NCBI GenBank assembly: GCA_000231825.2
Contig: JH720303.1
Coordinates: 1,610,918-1,674,917 of the forward strand
Source: Tetrahymena elliotti 4EA
Lineage: Eukaryota; Ciliophora; Oligohymenophorea; Hymenostomatida; Tetrahymenidae
DNA length: 64,000 nt
Reading direction: 5' to 3'
The position numbers and the translations under genes are program-made. Under the pieces are notes generated by a model, which saw only the letters and a list, made by a program, of their open reading frames with translations, made no database searches and was not told where the DNA came from. Every line of letters starts with the position of its first letter. The first letter of the stretch is position 1. This document shows, in pieces, positions 40,122 to 52,697 of the stretch.

Positions 40122-40726
40122 TGATACTACTGATTAAAATTTTTTCAAATTTAACTTAATTTAAAATGTATGAAATTATTGCATTTATTATTTGTATTTT
40201 AGGTAGAATTTATTAAGTTTAATATTTATAAGAACAACTTCATTTTTTTATCTTACGTTTTCAAATTGAATTCTCAAAAATGAATTGAGTTTTTTAAATT
40301 TTTGTTTGAAAAAAGTGTATACTTTATATGATCATATATGATGTCAAAGCTTAGAATAATATTATATAAGAATAATTAAAAGGTGATTAGAGATGAGTAT
40401 GTGATTTTTGTGTTCATAAAACAATATGTAAAATATGAGTGTAAGAAATAAGAAAACAAATGAATATTGTTACATTTCTAATTGTTAGTTAAGTTTATGA
40501 ATGCATGATTGTGTTGTGAAATTCAAGTAATTAAATTTACTACTTTTATCTTATTAAATAGTATTTAGATACATAAATAAAAATAGATCTGTAATAAAAA
40601 TACATATATATTAACATTAATCAGCTTAGTTGTATAAAACAATTAAAGTAAAAAAAAAGCTTATAATATTATATTTCAGTCTAATTCCTTTTTTACAATA
40701 TTATTAGGAAATTTATAAAAATAAAA
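40122..40726. other. Intergenic
   Basis: AT-rich 3' flank of the transporter and 5' flank of the desaturase. Nothing else recognised. Confidence 0.6.
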
Positions 40727-42034
40727 ATGGTTTACTGGCTTGTTGCTGAATAGTTAGGTTTCCTTAGCATTGATAGAACTAAAGTGATGCAAGACGCTAA
40801 AGATCATATTAGCTCTTCTGTTAGATTAATATAACTCGACAAAATATTCCCTGCTTTTTCATAGTTGATTCTTGATTCTGCAGGTTAATAATTTGGAAAC
40901 ATCTTAATTGAATACATCTGCACTCTTATCCATACCATAGTTTTTGCATTTATCCTTTATTTCACTGCAGCCACTACTTCCTACTTCTACTTCTTTGTGT
41001 AAAAATATATAATTATTAAATATTTTATTTCTAAATATTATTATAATTAGTTACAAGAAAAAGAAATACTTACCTGAGTTCTAAGGAGATTTAAAGATTG
41101 CCTTCGATATTAAATGGTCCTGCATAAACATTATAGTAGAATCCTTTTTAGTTTCTGCCTTAAGATTAGCTATGCCAAGATTTTCAATGATCTATTACGA
41201 CATTAATGATTATAGTTGGTTCTATATCCCTTTTAGTATTTTGTTTCACATGATGTTTGATGAGACTTTAACTTACTGGGTTCATAGATGGCTCCATACA
41301 TTCCCCTATTTATATACCAAAGTATTTTCTTTTAATTATTTAGTACTCCTCTAGCATAGTTAGCTATCTTTTGAAATAGCTTTTTATTAATAGTATATAG
41401 AATTAGATTTAATTAGTAGTTTGATTTAATGTGCAAAATTCAATTATAATTATCATTGCATCAATAATTCAATTTATTAATTTTTACACAAATCTGATGA
41501 AATCAAATATTTCTTTGTTAAATTAAATTTATTTCAATATCTTCTTCATATTAACAAAATCTTTTATATTAGCTGCATGTTGTTCATCATAGATCAAAAG
41601 ATGTTACACCTTTTTCTGGCTTTGCTTTCCATCCTCTTGATGCTTTTGCCCAAGCAGTTCCAACTTTTGTCAGCTGTTATTTCTTCCCTCTTCATATCAA
41701 CATCTTACTCGGTTTCTCATTAATAACTACTATCTGGGCTATTTCTATTCACGACAATGTTCCTCTTATTCCTTGCAAACTCTTTTTGTATAGCACACAT
41801 CACTCTATTCACCATGAAGCTGGTAGAGGATAAATGACTAACTATGGTAAATTTACTACAGTATGGGATAGATTGTGTAAAACCTATTGGGATCCTGACA
41901 GAATTTACTTTGGCTGGGATGAGTGGAAATAAAGAAAATCAGTTTTTTGTAAATTTAATGAGTTTTACAACAGAATTGTGCCTGATAGAAGCTCTGAAGA
42001 ACTAAATAGATAAAATAAATAAAAAAAAAATTGA
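40727..42034 (+). CDS. C5-sterol-desaturase-like enzyme (fatty acid hydroxylase superfamily)
   Basis: Exons 40727-40998, 41051-41321 and 41573-42034 (introns 52 and 251 nt), 334 residues. Three histidine clusters bind the di-iron centre: 'HRWLHTFPYLYTK', 'LHVVHHRSKDVTPF' and 'HHSIHHEAG'. Other family residues are 'FAFHPLDAF', 'TIWAISIHD' and 'NYGKFTTVWDRL', which track SC5D/ERG3 closely. Three to four membrane segments place it in the ER. The predicted reaction is O2- and cytochrome b5-dependent introduction of the C5 double bond into a sterol. Ciliates such as Tetrahymena are known to desaturate dietary sterols at C5. A hydroxylase acting on another lipid cannot be ruled out from motifs alone. 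Confidence 0.92.
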
Positions 42035-42854
42035 TTTAATTATCTAGAATTTAATTTTCGTATTTTGAGGTTTGATAAAAACTTTTTAGTTAAAAATATT
42101 CAATCAATTATTTACTATTTTTTTTGGAAAAAATTTGAATTAAAAATTATTGGTTTTTACTTACTTAACAAACAATACAAATTTTTATATGTTAATTGCT
42201 TGTTAGAATTTTATTATTTTAATCACTAACTTTTTTGTATTAATATGAATAAAATAAATGCATTTTTTACAGATGAAAATTTAAGTTCAAAGTAAAGTCA
42301 AATTTAAGTCAAATTTTTTAAATTCTTAGGTTAATTAATTATTTATTTTTAAAGATTTTTAAATTTATGAAAATGTTATAAAATTAAGAATTTTTAGTAA
42401 CATTAAATTGTTTCATTTAAATCACTTTAGAAAGTGAAAAAATCAAAAAACAATATCTGATTGTTTCTGTTTTGATTTAAAATTTATTAAACTTCTTAAT
42501 TTGTATTGTAATTATGAAAACTTGTAAGAGTCCCAAACTTCTATTTTCTATTAAATTATTATTGTTGGTTTTAGATTTAAGAAAAATATTCAATTCATGA
42601 AGAAGTAAAATAAAATCAAGGAATTGGTAAGCTATTTGTTTGAAATAAAATAAGGAGTAAACGATGATGTCTTAAAATTAAAAAAAATTAAAACTCTTTT
42701 TTCTAATTTTTAGAAATATCTATTGGATATCTGGTTATCGGAATAATGCATTTTTGAAATTTGAATTAAGGAGAATATTTATAAAATTATTACAAATACT
42801 GAAACTTTAATCTTTAACTTATAATGAATATAGTATATCTTTTAAATAATTATA
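42035..42854. other. Convergent intergenic region
   Basis: 3' flanks of the desaturase (+) and the acid amidase (-). AT-rich, no gene recognised. Confidence 0.6.
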
Positions 42855-43901
42855 TCAATACCATTTTTAGGCATAATAATAATTGGTTTTAGGGCACATA
42901 ATATCTGTTGTAAGAGTTGAAGAGTTTAAATTAGGGTATTTATCTAATGTGTTAAAGATGTCTTATTCATTGAAATCAGAGAGTAATTATTTCATCTTTT
43001 CTTCTTCAGCAGTTCTTCTAGGATCACTTTCAGGATCAGGGATATCTCTATCATAATTTGTCTATACAAGGAACCAATTACCTTCAGTTAAAAAATAAAT
43101 AGCATGAGAGTCATCTCTATTTCTTTCAATAACAGCTCCTTCATTTCCTTATAATCCACTCAAGATAAAGAAGGTATTTGTAGCAATTTTTGTTTTGCTC
43201 AAAGCTTCAAGGGCTTATTGATAAGTTTATTTTTCACGAAGTACTTGGTGAATGAGATAGCAAGGAGGTGTATATTAAGCAATCAGGAGATAATACAAAT
43301 TCAAAGCTCCTCCTTTTTTAAATCTATCATTAAGGGTAATACCAAAACCATTAAACCTTATACCACTAGCTATAATAAGAGTTCCCATAATCATATCCGA
43401 TTAGTAAACTGGTTATCCATTTTTAGTAAATGTAATAGATGCCATCATTTTTGGTAAATAATCAACAAATCCGAAATCCAAATTACGAGCATGAATAATT
43501 CTATTTTCAGAATTTCTTGCAACTACACTAGTGCAAGCCAAAATTGTTGATAATTCATTTAGCCAGTTAAGGGAAAGTGCTAAGCCAAAATCAACTTCAG
43601 CTATTTCAGATATAGCTCTAACTTCTTCAATAAATTCTTGGTCATGATAAAAGTGACTAGCATAGAAAGTTAACCCTTTAGAAAATTTAGTGATAATTCC
43701 GCCTTTATCAACATATTCGAAAAATGATTGAATAGCAGGCTTATAGATAGTTAATACTTCTCTCCATCTATCCTTAAAAGGTAGATCCATATTTACTGTA
43801 TATTGAGGTACTGGTGTTGGTTAGTTTGGAACATCTTTTACCTCAGCAAAGCAAAAAGCTTAACTAGTAAATAGCAGCAAAAGTAAGTAATGTGTATTCA
43901 T
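42855..43901 (-). CDS. Acid ceramidase / NAAA-like N-terminal-nucleophile hydrolase
   Basis: Intronless minus-strand gene of 348 residues; ATG 43899-43901, TGA 42855-42857. A Leu-rich signal peptide ('MNTHYLLLLLFTSQAFCFA') sends it to the secretory pathway or lysosome. The key feature is 'LACTSVVARNSENRIIHARNLDFG': Cys123 would become the N-terminal nucleophile after autocleavage, and the following Arg and Asp match the active site of ASAH1/NAAA. Further matches are 'WLNEL' before the cleavage site, 'GALNLYYLL', and 'DRDIPDPESDPRR' with the conserved D-x-R-R. It should hydrolyse fatty-acid amides, either ceramide or N-acylethanolamines; motifs do not decide which. Several related copies are common in ciliates. 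Confidence 0.9.
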
Positions 43902-45571
43902 CAAAATTTTGCTTATTTTGAAAGTAAATGGTATTTAGAAAATTGTTAAATAAATTATTTATATTAAAAAGTATTGTTATCTTTTATAATAATAATGTTT
44001 ACTATAAAAATTCTTTTATTAAATAATTCTTACTTTGCTTTAGAAAAGTCAATTTTATAATTTTTAACTAAAAATCAAAAGCGCTAAATAAACAAATAAC
44101 TCTTTTAGTAAATTAAATAGTGTCAAAATATATTTTTTTTAAATATCAGTTCTAATGATTGAAGATATGAAATTTTTAGTCTAATTCTTCATTTCTCTTT
44201 AGTTATCATGATGTGTGTAAATTTTATTTGAAATGATTGGCTCTTGTCTTTTCTTTACTATTTGCTTAGTTATCTTAGAAAATCATCATTAATACTCATA
44301 AATTAATTTCGTATGACGTTTAAGGACAGTGCAGAGTAGCTTAACTTTAACTTTAAAAAATTTGCTTACTTTTTTTAATTGATAAATAATGTTTTCTCTC
44401 CAAAAAAGTAACAAATATTTATAAAAACATGATCAATCCAACTTTTTGCAAGAGTATAAGTTACTCATAATAAAGCTAATCAATTTTCATACATTCTTAA
44501 TATTTTTGAATCCAAATACAAAAATTTGCATTTTTTAACTTTAGGTAATATTCCAAAATTTCTTTAATTTAATAATTATGAAGTAAATTATGATAAAATA
44601 TTTTTTTTAATTCTTGCCGTAAATTTACTGATAAAATAAAAATAATTATTTTAATTAAGCGAAATTTACTGTTCCTTTTGAATTTGAATAGATTTTCTAA
44701 TATTTTTGCAAATATTATTTTTTAAATAAAATAATATTAAATGTCCTTCAAAATATTTATGAAACATATACTTTAAAATCCTTAAATATGGCTAAAAATC
44801 ATCTAAAAAATAGGTTGGAAATCGTTTTTGAAACTAAATAAATAAAAAATTATTTTTTAACAAATCTTTATAATAGAAATAAAATAGTAAATATTCAATT
44901 AAAATTTTTAAAAAAGGAAAAGTAAAGAAATTTTTTATTTAATGTCTTGCAAAACAATTTGATAAGCTTATTTTATTGAGATATAGAAAAATAAATAAAT
45001 ATCTTAAAGTAACAGATGATTAAAAATAAAGATAAATACTCTTCTACTAAAAATTAATCATTTTTAATGAAAAAATGAAAATAATAAAAAAATTTTAATA
45101 AAATATTCCTCACTAAAAAAATGATAATTGCCAATATATTTTTGATAAGATTTTTTGTATATTTTTTATCTAGAAATTTAACATACTTAAATAAAAAATA
45201 AATTTAAGGGGATTAGTGATTGAACTGAATTTTAGAGTAAAAGTAAGTTAAAATAAATATAAATAAGATAAAATATAATTTATTATTAGTATGTTCAGTA
45301 ATTAAATATAAAAGTCAAATTATATCAATAATAATTTGTAGATAAAAAATTATATATTTATCTTAGTCTCCCTATTGATTATTATACTTTAAATTTTGGT
45401 TGGATTAGCATTGACCATCATAAAAAACAACTATTACTGAATTTATTTTATTACTCAAGATTGCTCATATATTTTTAATAGTAAATATTTAAACATTTGC
45501 AATTAAGTTTTTTATTAATATTTTGAGTAAATTATCTACATAAATACATACATACACACATTCATATCAAA
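43902..45571. other. Divergent intergenic region
   Basis: 1.7 kb of AT-rich sequence between two divergent starts. No supported gene. Confidence 0.6.
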
Positions 45572-48500
45572 ATGAATTAATAATAAACTCAAGATAAGTA
45601 AGAAAATCATAATAGAAAAATACTAAATTATGGACCTACAACAAGCCTTGTTAATAAGATTATTCATTCAAAAAACATAATAAATAGCATAGCTAAAGAA
45701 GACTAAATGAATGATCAATATGCAAATTCTCCAATTTCAACGCCTTTTAAAAAAATTAGATATTCTATATTAAGATCTGAGCAAATGAGTTCACCTGAGT
45801 AAACTACACTTAATTTATCTCTTTCTAATAACTAGAATGCAGTTTTTTCTGGAACATTTTATGGAGGAGTAAATTTATCCTAAATGTAAAACAGTAAATA
45901 AATACTAGAAAATGTAAGAACAGAATATTTTTAGCATAACGCATAAAATTAAAACTCCATTTAACAGAGTACTGCCTAATCAAGGATTAATTCTTTTTAA
46001 AATGAACAAAAAGGATCAAATCAAAGTAAATAAATTAATTTAGTGCCTAAGCTAAGGTTAAGTAAAGTTGTTAGTGGCTATGCTAATTAAGTTAATTCCA
46101 TAGAGAGTTTAGATATTGATTCTTCAAGTTATACCAAGTAATTAAATTAATTCTATTTACAATCATATACTTAAGCTTTTTTTTAGAACATCATAAGAAA
46201 GGAAGGGAAGTATCGAAAGCTTCAGGAGCAAGATTATTGTAAATGGATTCTTTACTGAGAGAAAGTAAAGTAGTTTAAAGTAAGACAGAAGCAGAAAAGA
46301 AATAGAAATAAGCCCAAAAATAAAGAGAGTGCTTAAAGAAAAGGATACTAATAAAAAATTGATGAGTCTTTAAAAAATTTTTAATTAAGAGAATACAAAT
46401 GATAAAACCACTTTAAAATAACCACTAACAAAAAACGAAAATACAAAATTACCTCTAAAAAATTCTCAAAAAATGTAAGAAGAAGAATATCTAAATCCTT
46501 CACTAGAATTTGAACACTTAAATTAAAGAAGACTTTCAACTCGACCTGTATTTAATAAGGAAACAGAAAAAATGCAAATTTCATAAGATAGCTTAATTAA
46601 TGGATATTTTTCACCTATTGTTTCATAAAATAATATAAAAATATAGCAATCAATAAAGAGGAATTCGATAAGCACTATTTAAGAAAACACAAATACAAAA
46701 ACAATAAAATAAGATTAAGAAGGTGTAGCCAACTAAAGTTAGGTTAAATCTATCAAAAATAATTCTACCAATTTTTATTAACTCTAACAATTAAAATCAA
46801 GTTTAAAATAAAGCAAAAATTAAGAATACTAAGTGCCTATTTCTAACTAGTTAGTAAATTTAACAATTAAAAAATGCATATCTAATTAAAGTTATTCATA
46901 AAAATCCCCAACACTCTCTTCTAATAATTCTAAGAGGGAAAAATTAAATTTGAAAAAAGAAGATAATTTAAACAACTAATCTTACAAGATACCTGATAAA
47001 TAAATCTTTTTCTTAGACTCAAGCTAAAAAACACCAAAAGATGGTGCATTTTATAAATATAAGACTGAAAGTGATTTATATAAACATGCAATTTCACCTA
47101 AATAAAAAAATGGTCTATAATTCAATCTCACTACAGCTGAGTAAGAAAGGGTGGAAGAGGATGAAATTAATTCAAGTGAGAACTTAAACGAATTTTAAAC
47201 ATACAACACTAAAAGTGTACCTAATTTAAACAAAATGTATAAAAATGGTTTGTAAAAGATTGTAAATACAATCAAATCCCAAAAAAACTTTTCTAAACAG
47301 TCTAAGCTTCAATAATTCATTAAAGAGTAAACAGAAAAAAAATAAAGCAATAAAATTAACATACCAAAAGGATTAAATGTAAAAAATCAAGAAGATCTCA
47401 TTTAATTTTGGAATACATTGAAAGAAAAAACATATGCAAAAAATAATGTCGAGTTGGTCTTTAAAAAAAACAAATTTGAATAAAAATGCTTGGATGCTTA
47501 TATGGAAATAGTAGAAAATATTTATTAATTTACATAAAATGAGCAGGTTAATTATTGGCAGTATAACTAATTCATAGATTTTTTTAGTGGCTAGATCAGT
47601 TTACTGTAACAAAATTAGTAATTATCATATTATTTTTTAATTAGACTATATTCAATTTAAGGTAAATTTTCATATTAATGTGGAAATATTTACAATGCCT
47701 TGAAGTCGTTCTTAGCAGCTAAACGTTTAGCTAATTAGTATAAAGATTATAAATTTAAGTTGAAAATGCACAAACATTTAGGATATTGCTTTAAGTTGAT
47801 TATGGATTTACGCTAAGCAAAATCTTAGTTTATTAAAATGTTACTTCTTTCTTGGGTACTTAATGATAGAGATTCTGAATTACACTCATACGATGAATTG
47901 GGTATTATTTTTTATTACGAGTATGATATTCCTTTAGCTCAAAGATTGCATAAGAGATTATGTTTTGACATTGTAGAAGATGAAAATTCAAAAGCTAAAC
48001 AATCAGCTGTAGATAATTTTAAATAAAAACTAAAATATAATGAACAGCAAAAAAATATGGAATTTTCTGAAGAGTTTTAAGAAAAATTGAAATCATCAAG
48101 AAAAATAAAAATGAAAAATAAAAATAATGACATAGAAGAAGTTAATTTCTCAGACTCAAGTGAAGAAGAGCCTGATTATTACTTAAGAGAAATATTATAG
48201 CAAGATTTATAAAAATAAGAGTTACAAGAAAATGAGAAGATGGAGGAATAGAAAAGTGAAAACTCATAAAGAAATATAAAATTAAGATATTCAAAGCTGA
48301 GTTAAGAGCGTGAACAGTCTAGAGAACAAGCTTTAATATATTAGCGTATATAAAATTCCCTTTTGTTTTCTCAATAAATTGAGTAAGAAAAGAAGAGAAA
48401 TCCTACCATTTTAATATCTCATTTAAGTAGAAATAGAAGTAGTAACAATTATAAAGAATCAACTGTTAAGGAATACCAATATTTTCATTGGAAAAAATAT

Positions 48501-48848
48501 TAGGAGCACATATAAGAAATTAGAGATTTATAAACTTCATAAGTTGCTCCTTCCATCATATAAAATTTTAAGAAAAATTAAGTAATCAGATTTAATGATG
48601 AATAGACACCTCTCAGCTTAACTAACATAAAAACTTAAAACAATTTAGAATAATTCCAAATTGAAAATACAGAGAGCACTAATTTATTTAGATTTGTTGT
48701 TTCAAATAATACTCAAAAGAATCTCATTATTAATCTTGAAAAGGTCAGAAAACAAACGTTATTGCTTTTAGAAAATATAGAAAGATATGAAGCAAATTTG
48801 AGAAATTAGAGTATTCCCATGAAGAGAGCAGGATTTTTTTTTCATTGA
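45572..48848 (+). CDS. Q/N/K-rich protein of unknown function, 1075 residues
   Basis: Exons 45572-46137 and 46187-48848, with a 49-nt intron that restores one frame. The first ~600 residues are low-complexity Asn/Gln/Ser/Lys. A compact, non-repetitive region at ~630-810 ('DLIQFWNTLKEKTYAKNN', 'KHLGYCFKLIMDLRQAKSQF', 'LLLSWVLNDRDSELHSYDEL', 'YEYDIPLAQRLHKRLCFDIV') looks like a folded helical domain. Acidic and charged coiled-coil-like sequence follows. No family, catalytic motif or membrane segment recognised. Most Gln codons are TAA/TAG, so the gene is invisible under the standard code. It could be a ciliate-specific cytoskeletal or scaffolding protein, but nothing in the sequence proves that. 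Confidence 0.75.
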
Positions 48849-49311
48849 ACAGACAAAACTAAATAGCAGTTACTATTTTTATTAACTTTCTTTTTGCAAT
48901 TTTATTATATATTTAGTTAGTAATTTTAGGTTAATTTAATGTTTTATTTGGGATTTGAAGAAATTGTGTGGTGGGAAATAATCTACTCTTAATTTTTAAA
49001 AATGAGTTTATATTTTTTCAAAATATTTCCTTTTTTTATCTAATTTACTCTAAAAATTACTTAATTTTACATTAAATTAATTATAATCTTAAAATTTTTA
49101 TATTTAACCAATATAATTTAAGAATTAATCTCCCAAGTTTTAAGTTGTCAGTTAGATAAAAAGCATAAAAAACAACTATATTCATCTAAATACATTTATT
49201 GCAAAGAATAAAAGTGTGAACGTTATTTCTTATTTTTCAGAAATAGAAAAACATCTAATTAAAGTAAAAAAAAAATTAATAAAAAGTAAAAGTGAATCTA
49301 CAAAAAAAGCT
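48849..49311. other. Intergenic
   Basis: AT-rich. The frame of the next gene stays open for ~30 codons upstream of ATG 49312 but without another ATG, so 49312 is the likely start. Confidence 0.55.
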
Positions 49312-51451
49312 ATGAAGAATTTTAGATGGGATATTTTTTCAGCAGAATTTCTTTTTAATTTAGAAGGGTCAAGTTAAAGAAAAGGTACATACCATGGTAT
49401 GCTTTTATCAATAGTATCTATCGGTCTTGTATCTTCTTACTTGATATACTTACTCTACCTATTTGTAAACAATTTTATTGATCCATAGTATAGGTCTTAA
49501 AGTTTTATTACTTCAGAAAGGAAAGAAATAAAATTAGATACAGATTTTATTGGATTTTACTTTAGGTAAAACTATTCTACTACATTAGAATAGCTGTAGG
49601 CTCAAAAAAATAAAACATATTTAGTTTATTATCCTTTGTATCATTATATTGATAAATAAAATAACAAGGAAGAAGTATTACCATTAGAAGTGATTGAATG
49701 TACTAGTCCTCTACTAAAAGGCTACAGTTGTATTGATTTTTCTAAATTGGGTAACCGCACATTGATGCTTGATAACAATAACAGAATTTTATCTTAGATA
49801 TACATTAATATTTATGGTTGTTTAGATTTAGATAATGTAAAAAATACAATTCCTGATAACTGTGCAAATTAAAATGAAATAGATGCTCTCATTAATGGAA
49901 TGCAAGCAGGGATAAGCATTTAACTTAAAACAGAATAGTTTAACACTACTTCAAAAAAGTTTTAGGTAAATTATAGATTCAGGTATATCTTCAGCAATTC
50001 TAATTAATATGTTGTTAGCAGTTTAGAGACTTAATTGCAAGAAACCCAAATCGATGAAGGTTTACTTTTTCAAAGATAGAAATTTTACTCTGCTCCTATA
50101 TAGTTTGACTAAGAAAATTATATCTTTGAAAGAAAGCTCTCTTTAGAAGCAGGATTTGGTCCATATAATTAAGTTATTATTAAATTAGATTAAATTGTCT
50201 AATAAACGCAAATATAATACCCTACTATTACTCAAATTTTAGCATTGGCTAATAGTTTTAGCTTTATATTTATCATTTGTAGAGCCCTTGGAAGATTTGC
50301 TTCTTAATATTCAATCAAAAAAGACCTTTTTGTTCTTATTTTTAGAAACTTGTTTTAAGAAAAGTGTTAATAAATTCTCTAGCATAATAATTTAATCAGT
50401 AAAAGTGATACTTGCCTAGAAATTAATAAGAAGTAGGAAGTTATACTTAATGATATGGAAGAGTAAAATGACAATTCAAACATACTTTTACCAAGCTGTT
50501 TTTATAAATTTATTTAAAAGGGATAAAATACAAGTAATTTTTTAGATGAAACTTAAATTTCAAGTTTATAAAAATAGAGATTAAAAAAATTCGAAAGAAA
50601 AAGGAGAAGAAGTTTTAATGACTAATCAAAAAACACTGCTAAATAATTTATAAATTTAGCAAAACCAATCTAATTTACTTACAAATATCTAAAAAATTGA
50701 GAAAACTGATAAAAACATGTAATAAGATTTACAGATAATACAGCTTTCAGATAGTAAAACATTTATTTTGAATAAAAAAAATAGTAATAACCAAAAAACA
50801 CCATATAATACTTAATCTGAGTTTCTCAAAAATAAGCTTATTCCTACTAAAAACAATTAAAAAAAAGATTAGTCAAAAGTAATCTCTAAAAAATTGAAAG
50901 TTTTATAAAGTAAACAAATGGATAAATCTATTCAAAAGACAATTTTTAATTTTAAGTAATCAAATTCTTTCTTAAAATATATTAAAAATTTTTAATAATT
51001 CAGGTTATGCAAATTTAAAGAGTTTCTATAATTAAAAATTATTGAGTAAGATTAGATGAACTCAATTAAAAAAGAAGTTGAAAACAGTTTAAATATTGCT
51101 GAACTCTTAAAAGATATTATCTATTTGAAAAAAGCTGTTAGTATGTTATTGAGTTTAGATTAATTAGCAGCTATCTAATTTGTTGGTTTGACTGATGATT
51201 TTCTAAACACCAAAGACCCAAAAATAAATATTACAAGTAAATTTGATTGTAAAAATAGACTATAAATTTATCTATTTATAAAAGATGGAACAAACAATTT
51301 AAATCATTTTGAGAGATTTTATCAATCATTAAAATGTGAGGAGATGTAGATTAGTTTAATTTAAAAGTTTTTTTTTAAATGTGAAGAAGAAAGTGATTTA
51401 ACTGAAGTTGATTAAAGAATAATCTCATCAATAATAAAAATAAATAAATGA
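49312..51451 (+). CDS. Two-transmembrane ciliate-type membrane protein, unknown function
   Basis: ATG 49312 ('MKNFRWDIFSAEFLFNLEGS'), then TM1 at ~28-52 ('SIVSIGLVSSYLIYLLYLF'). A large presumably extracellular domain (~55-300) carries Cys and N-glycosylation sites. TM2 lies at ~308-330 ('LANSFSFIFIICRALG'), then a long basic, Q-rich cytosolic tail ending with 'ENSLNIAELLKDIIYLKKAV' and 'LLSLDQLAAIQFVG'. The architecture recalls a large set of ciliate membrane proteins I cannot name. The first frame ends at TGA 50698, while the tail uses the next frame. A 139-nt intron 50612-50750 ('gttttaatg' to 'ctttcag') joins them into 666 residues, but both frames look coding across that stretch, so a single-base frameshift is an alternative. 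Confidence 0.7.
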
Positions 51452-52286
51452 ACTCATTATTTTCTTTAAAAAGATATTTCATCTTATTTTAAAAAATTTA
51501 TATCAAAAAGCTTTTTAATTTATTATAACATATTGTTATCTATTTTCAATTAATTAATTAATTAAAAAATTAACACTCTATTTTAAATTAATTTTATTAA
51601 TTTTTCTTATATATTTTGAGAAAAATAAATATAAAATTTATGAATAAATACAGTAATTTTATTGTCTTAAATACTGGTATATCTAATTATAAATTACTGC
51701 TAGTTGCCTTTTTTTTTGTACTAAAAATTTTCAAAATAAACCATTTTGGTTTTTTATTTTTAAAACTTTTGATCCACTGTGTATTTCTAGGAAGAGTTAG
51801 AAAAAAGTTATTTACATTAGTATTAAAAAATTTTTGAAGATCTCAATTAATTAAAATCTAAATTTTTTCATGCGCTTTTAATATAATTTTTTTTTTAATT
51901 TTTCCAAATAAAATGAAATTTTTTGAGAAGATAAAGAAATTAAAAAATAGATCAAATATTTAAGCTATAATTTTTAATAAATATAGATAGTAAATAAAGT
52001 TAAAAAATACTGTTTTTATTCATAAAAATCATTTTTAAAAAATAATTTATCTTTAATTTTTAACTCATTAAAATGTCTATTTTACATTTAAGAATAAAAG
52101 AATCCTTTTTGACTGTCACATGTTTTCTTTTTTTATCAAATTATGATGTTTATTAGAACAAAAGAAGAATTAATTTCGAAATCTGTAGTTTGTATAAATT
52201 AATCAGTATATTTGATATAAAAGCTTAAAACAACAAAATTATTAAAAAAAATCAATCTAATTTACTGAATAATTAATTAAGTAAAC
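51452..52286. other. Intergenic
   Basis: AT-rich, containing only the weak small frame at 51640-51837. Confidence 0.55.
51640..51837 (+). CDS. Weak small ORF, 65 residues, hydrophobic
   Basis: ATG 51640 to TGA 51835. It has no TAA or TAG over 65 codons, somewhat unusual in this AT-rich background, and a membrane-like segment ('KLLLVAFFFVLKIF'). Codons are otherwise non-committal and no family is recognised. May be chance. Confidence 0.2.
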   Translation: MNKYSNFIVLNTGISNYKLLLVAFFFVLKIFKINHFGFLFLKLLIHCVFLGRVRKKLFTLVLKNF

Positions 52287-52646
52287 ATGGGCTGATGCTT
52301 TAGTTGCCAGAATAGCAACAACAACAATTGTAATTCTTACCAGCAGGTTAAAGTAAATAAAAACAAGGTTTTTATTGTTGAAATAGAATATTGGTAAGAA
52401 GGTGGATATGAAGTTGATGCTTCTTAAAAAATAAATTACATAAAATAAGTGTTCCCTTTTATTCAATATTAACTAACTCCTGTTTCTCATGAAAAGACTT
52501 TAAATATCTACTTGAGTGATGTTAATAATTCCTAAAAAAGGTTTTTATTTTATTCTCGCTAGTAGCATAAGCTTTGGGATGGAAACCAAATGACGACCTA
52601 ATAGTATCTAAACTACTTAAAAGAATTTGTAGATTCTAATTTTTGA
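52287..52646 (+). CDS. Probable selenoprotein, Sec at codon 3, Rdx/SelW-like
   Basis: ATG 52287-52289 is the only ATG after an in-frame TGA at 52266. Codon 3 is TGA (52293-52295), and the frame then stays open for 116 codons to TGA 52644. The start would read Met-Gly-Sec-Cys-Phe-Ser-Cys. A SECIS-like element 52 nt downstream supports reading the TGA as selenocysteine. The body, 'VFIVEIEYWQEGGYEVDAS' followed by 'INYIKQVFPFIQY', has the strand-loop-helix pattern of Rdx proteins (SelW, MIEN1), whose motif is Y-C-x-x-U/C-G-Y. Here the redox positions read W..G. Met-Gly plus adjacent Sec/Cys resembles an N-myristoylation/S-acylation signal. Alternatives are a spliced N-terminus from an unseen exon, or a decayed gene. 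Total 119 residues. Confidence 0.65.
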
Positions 52647-52697
52647 ATAATATTTAAGAAAGTGAATTCAATACATGTTAAAAATGAAGATAAAGTT

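Noticed and set aside
40999..41050. Reading through as coding between desaturase exons
   Set aside because: The segment is a 52-nt GT..AG intron; only its removal keeps the histidine-box frame.
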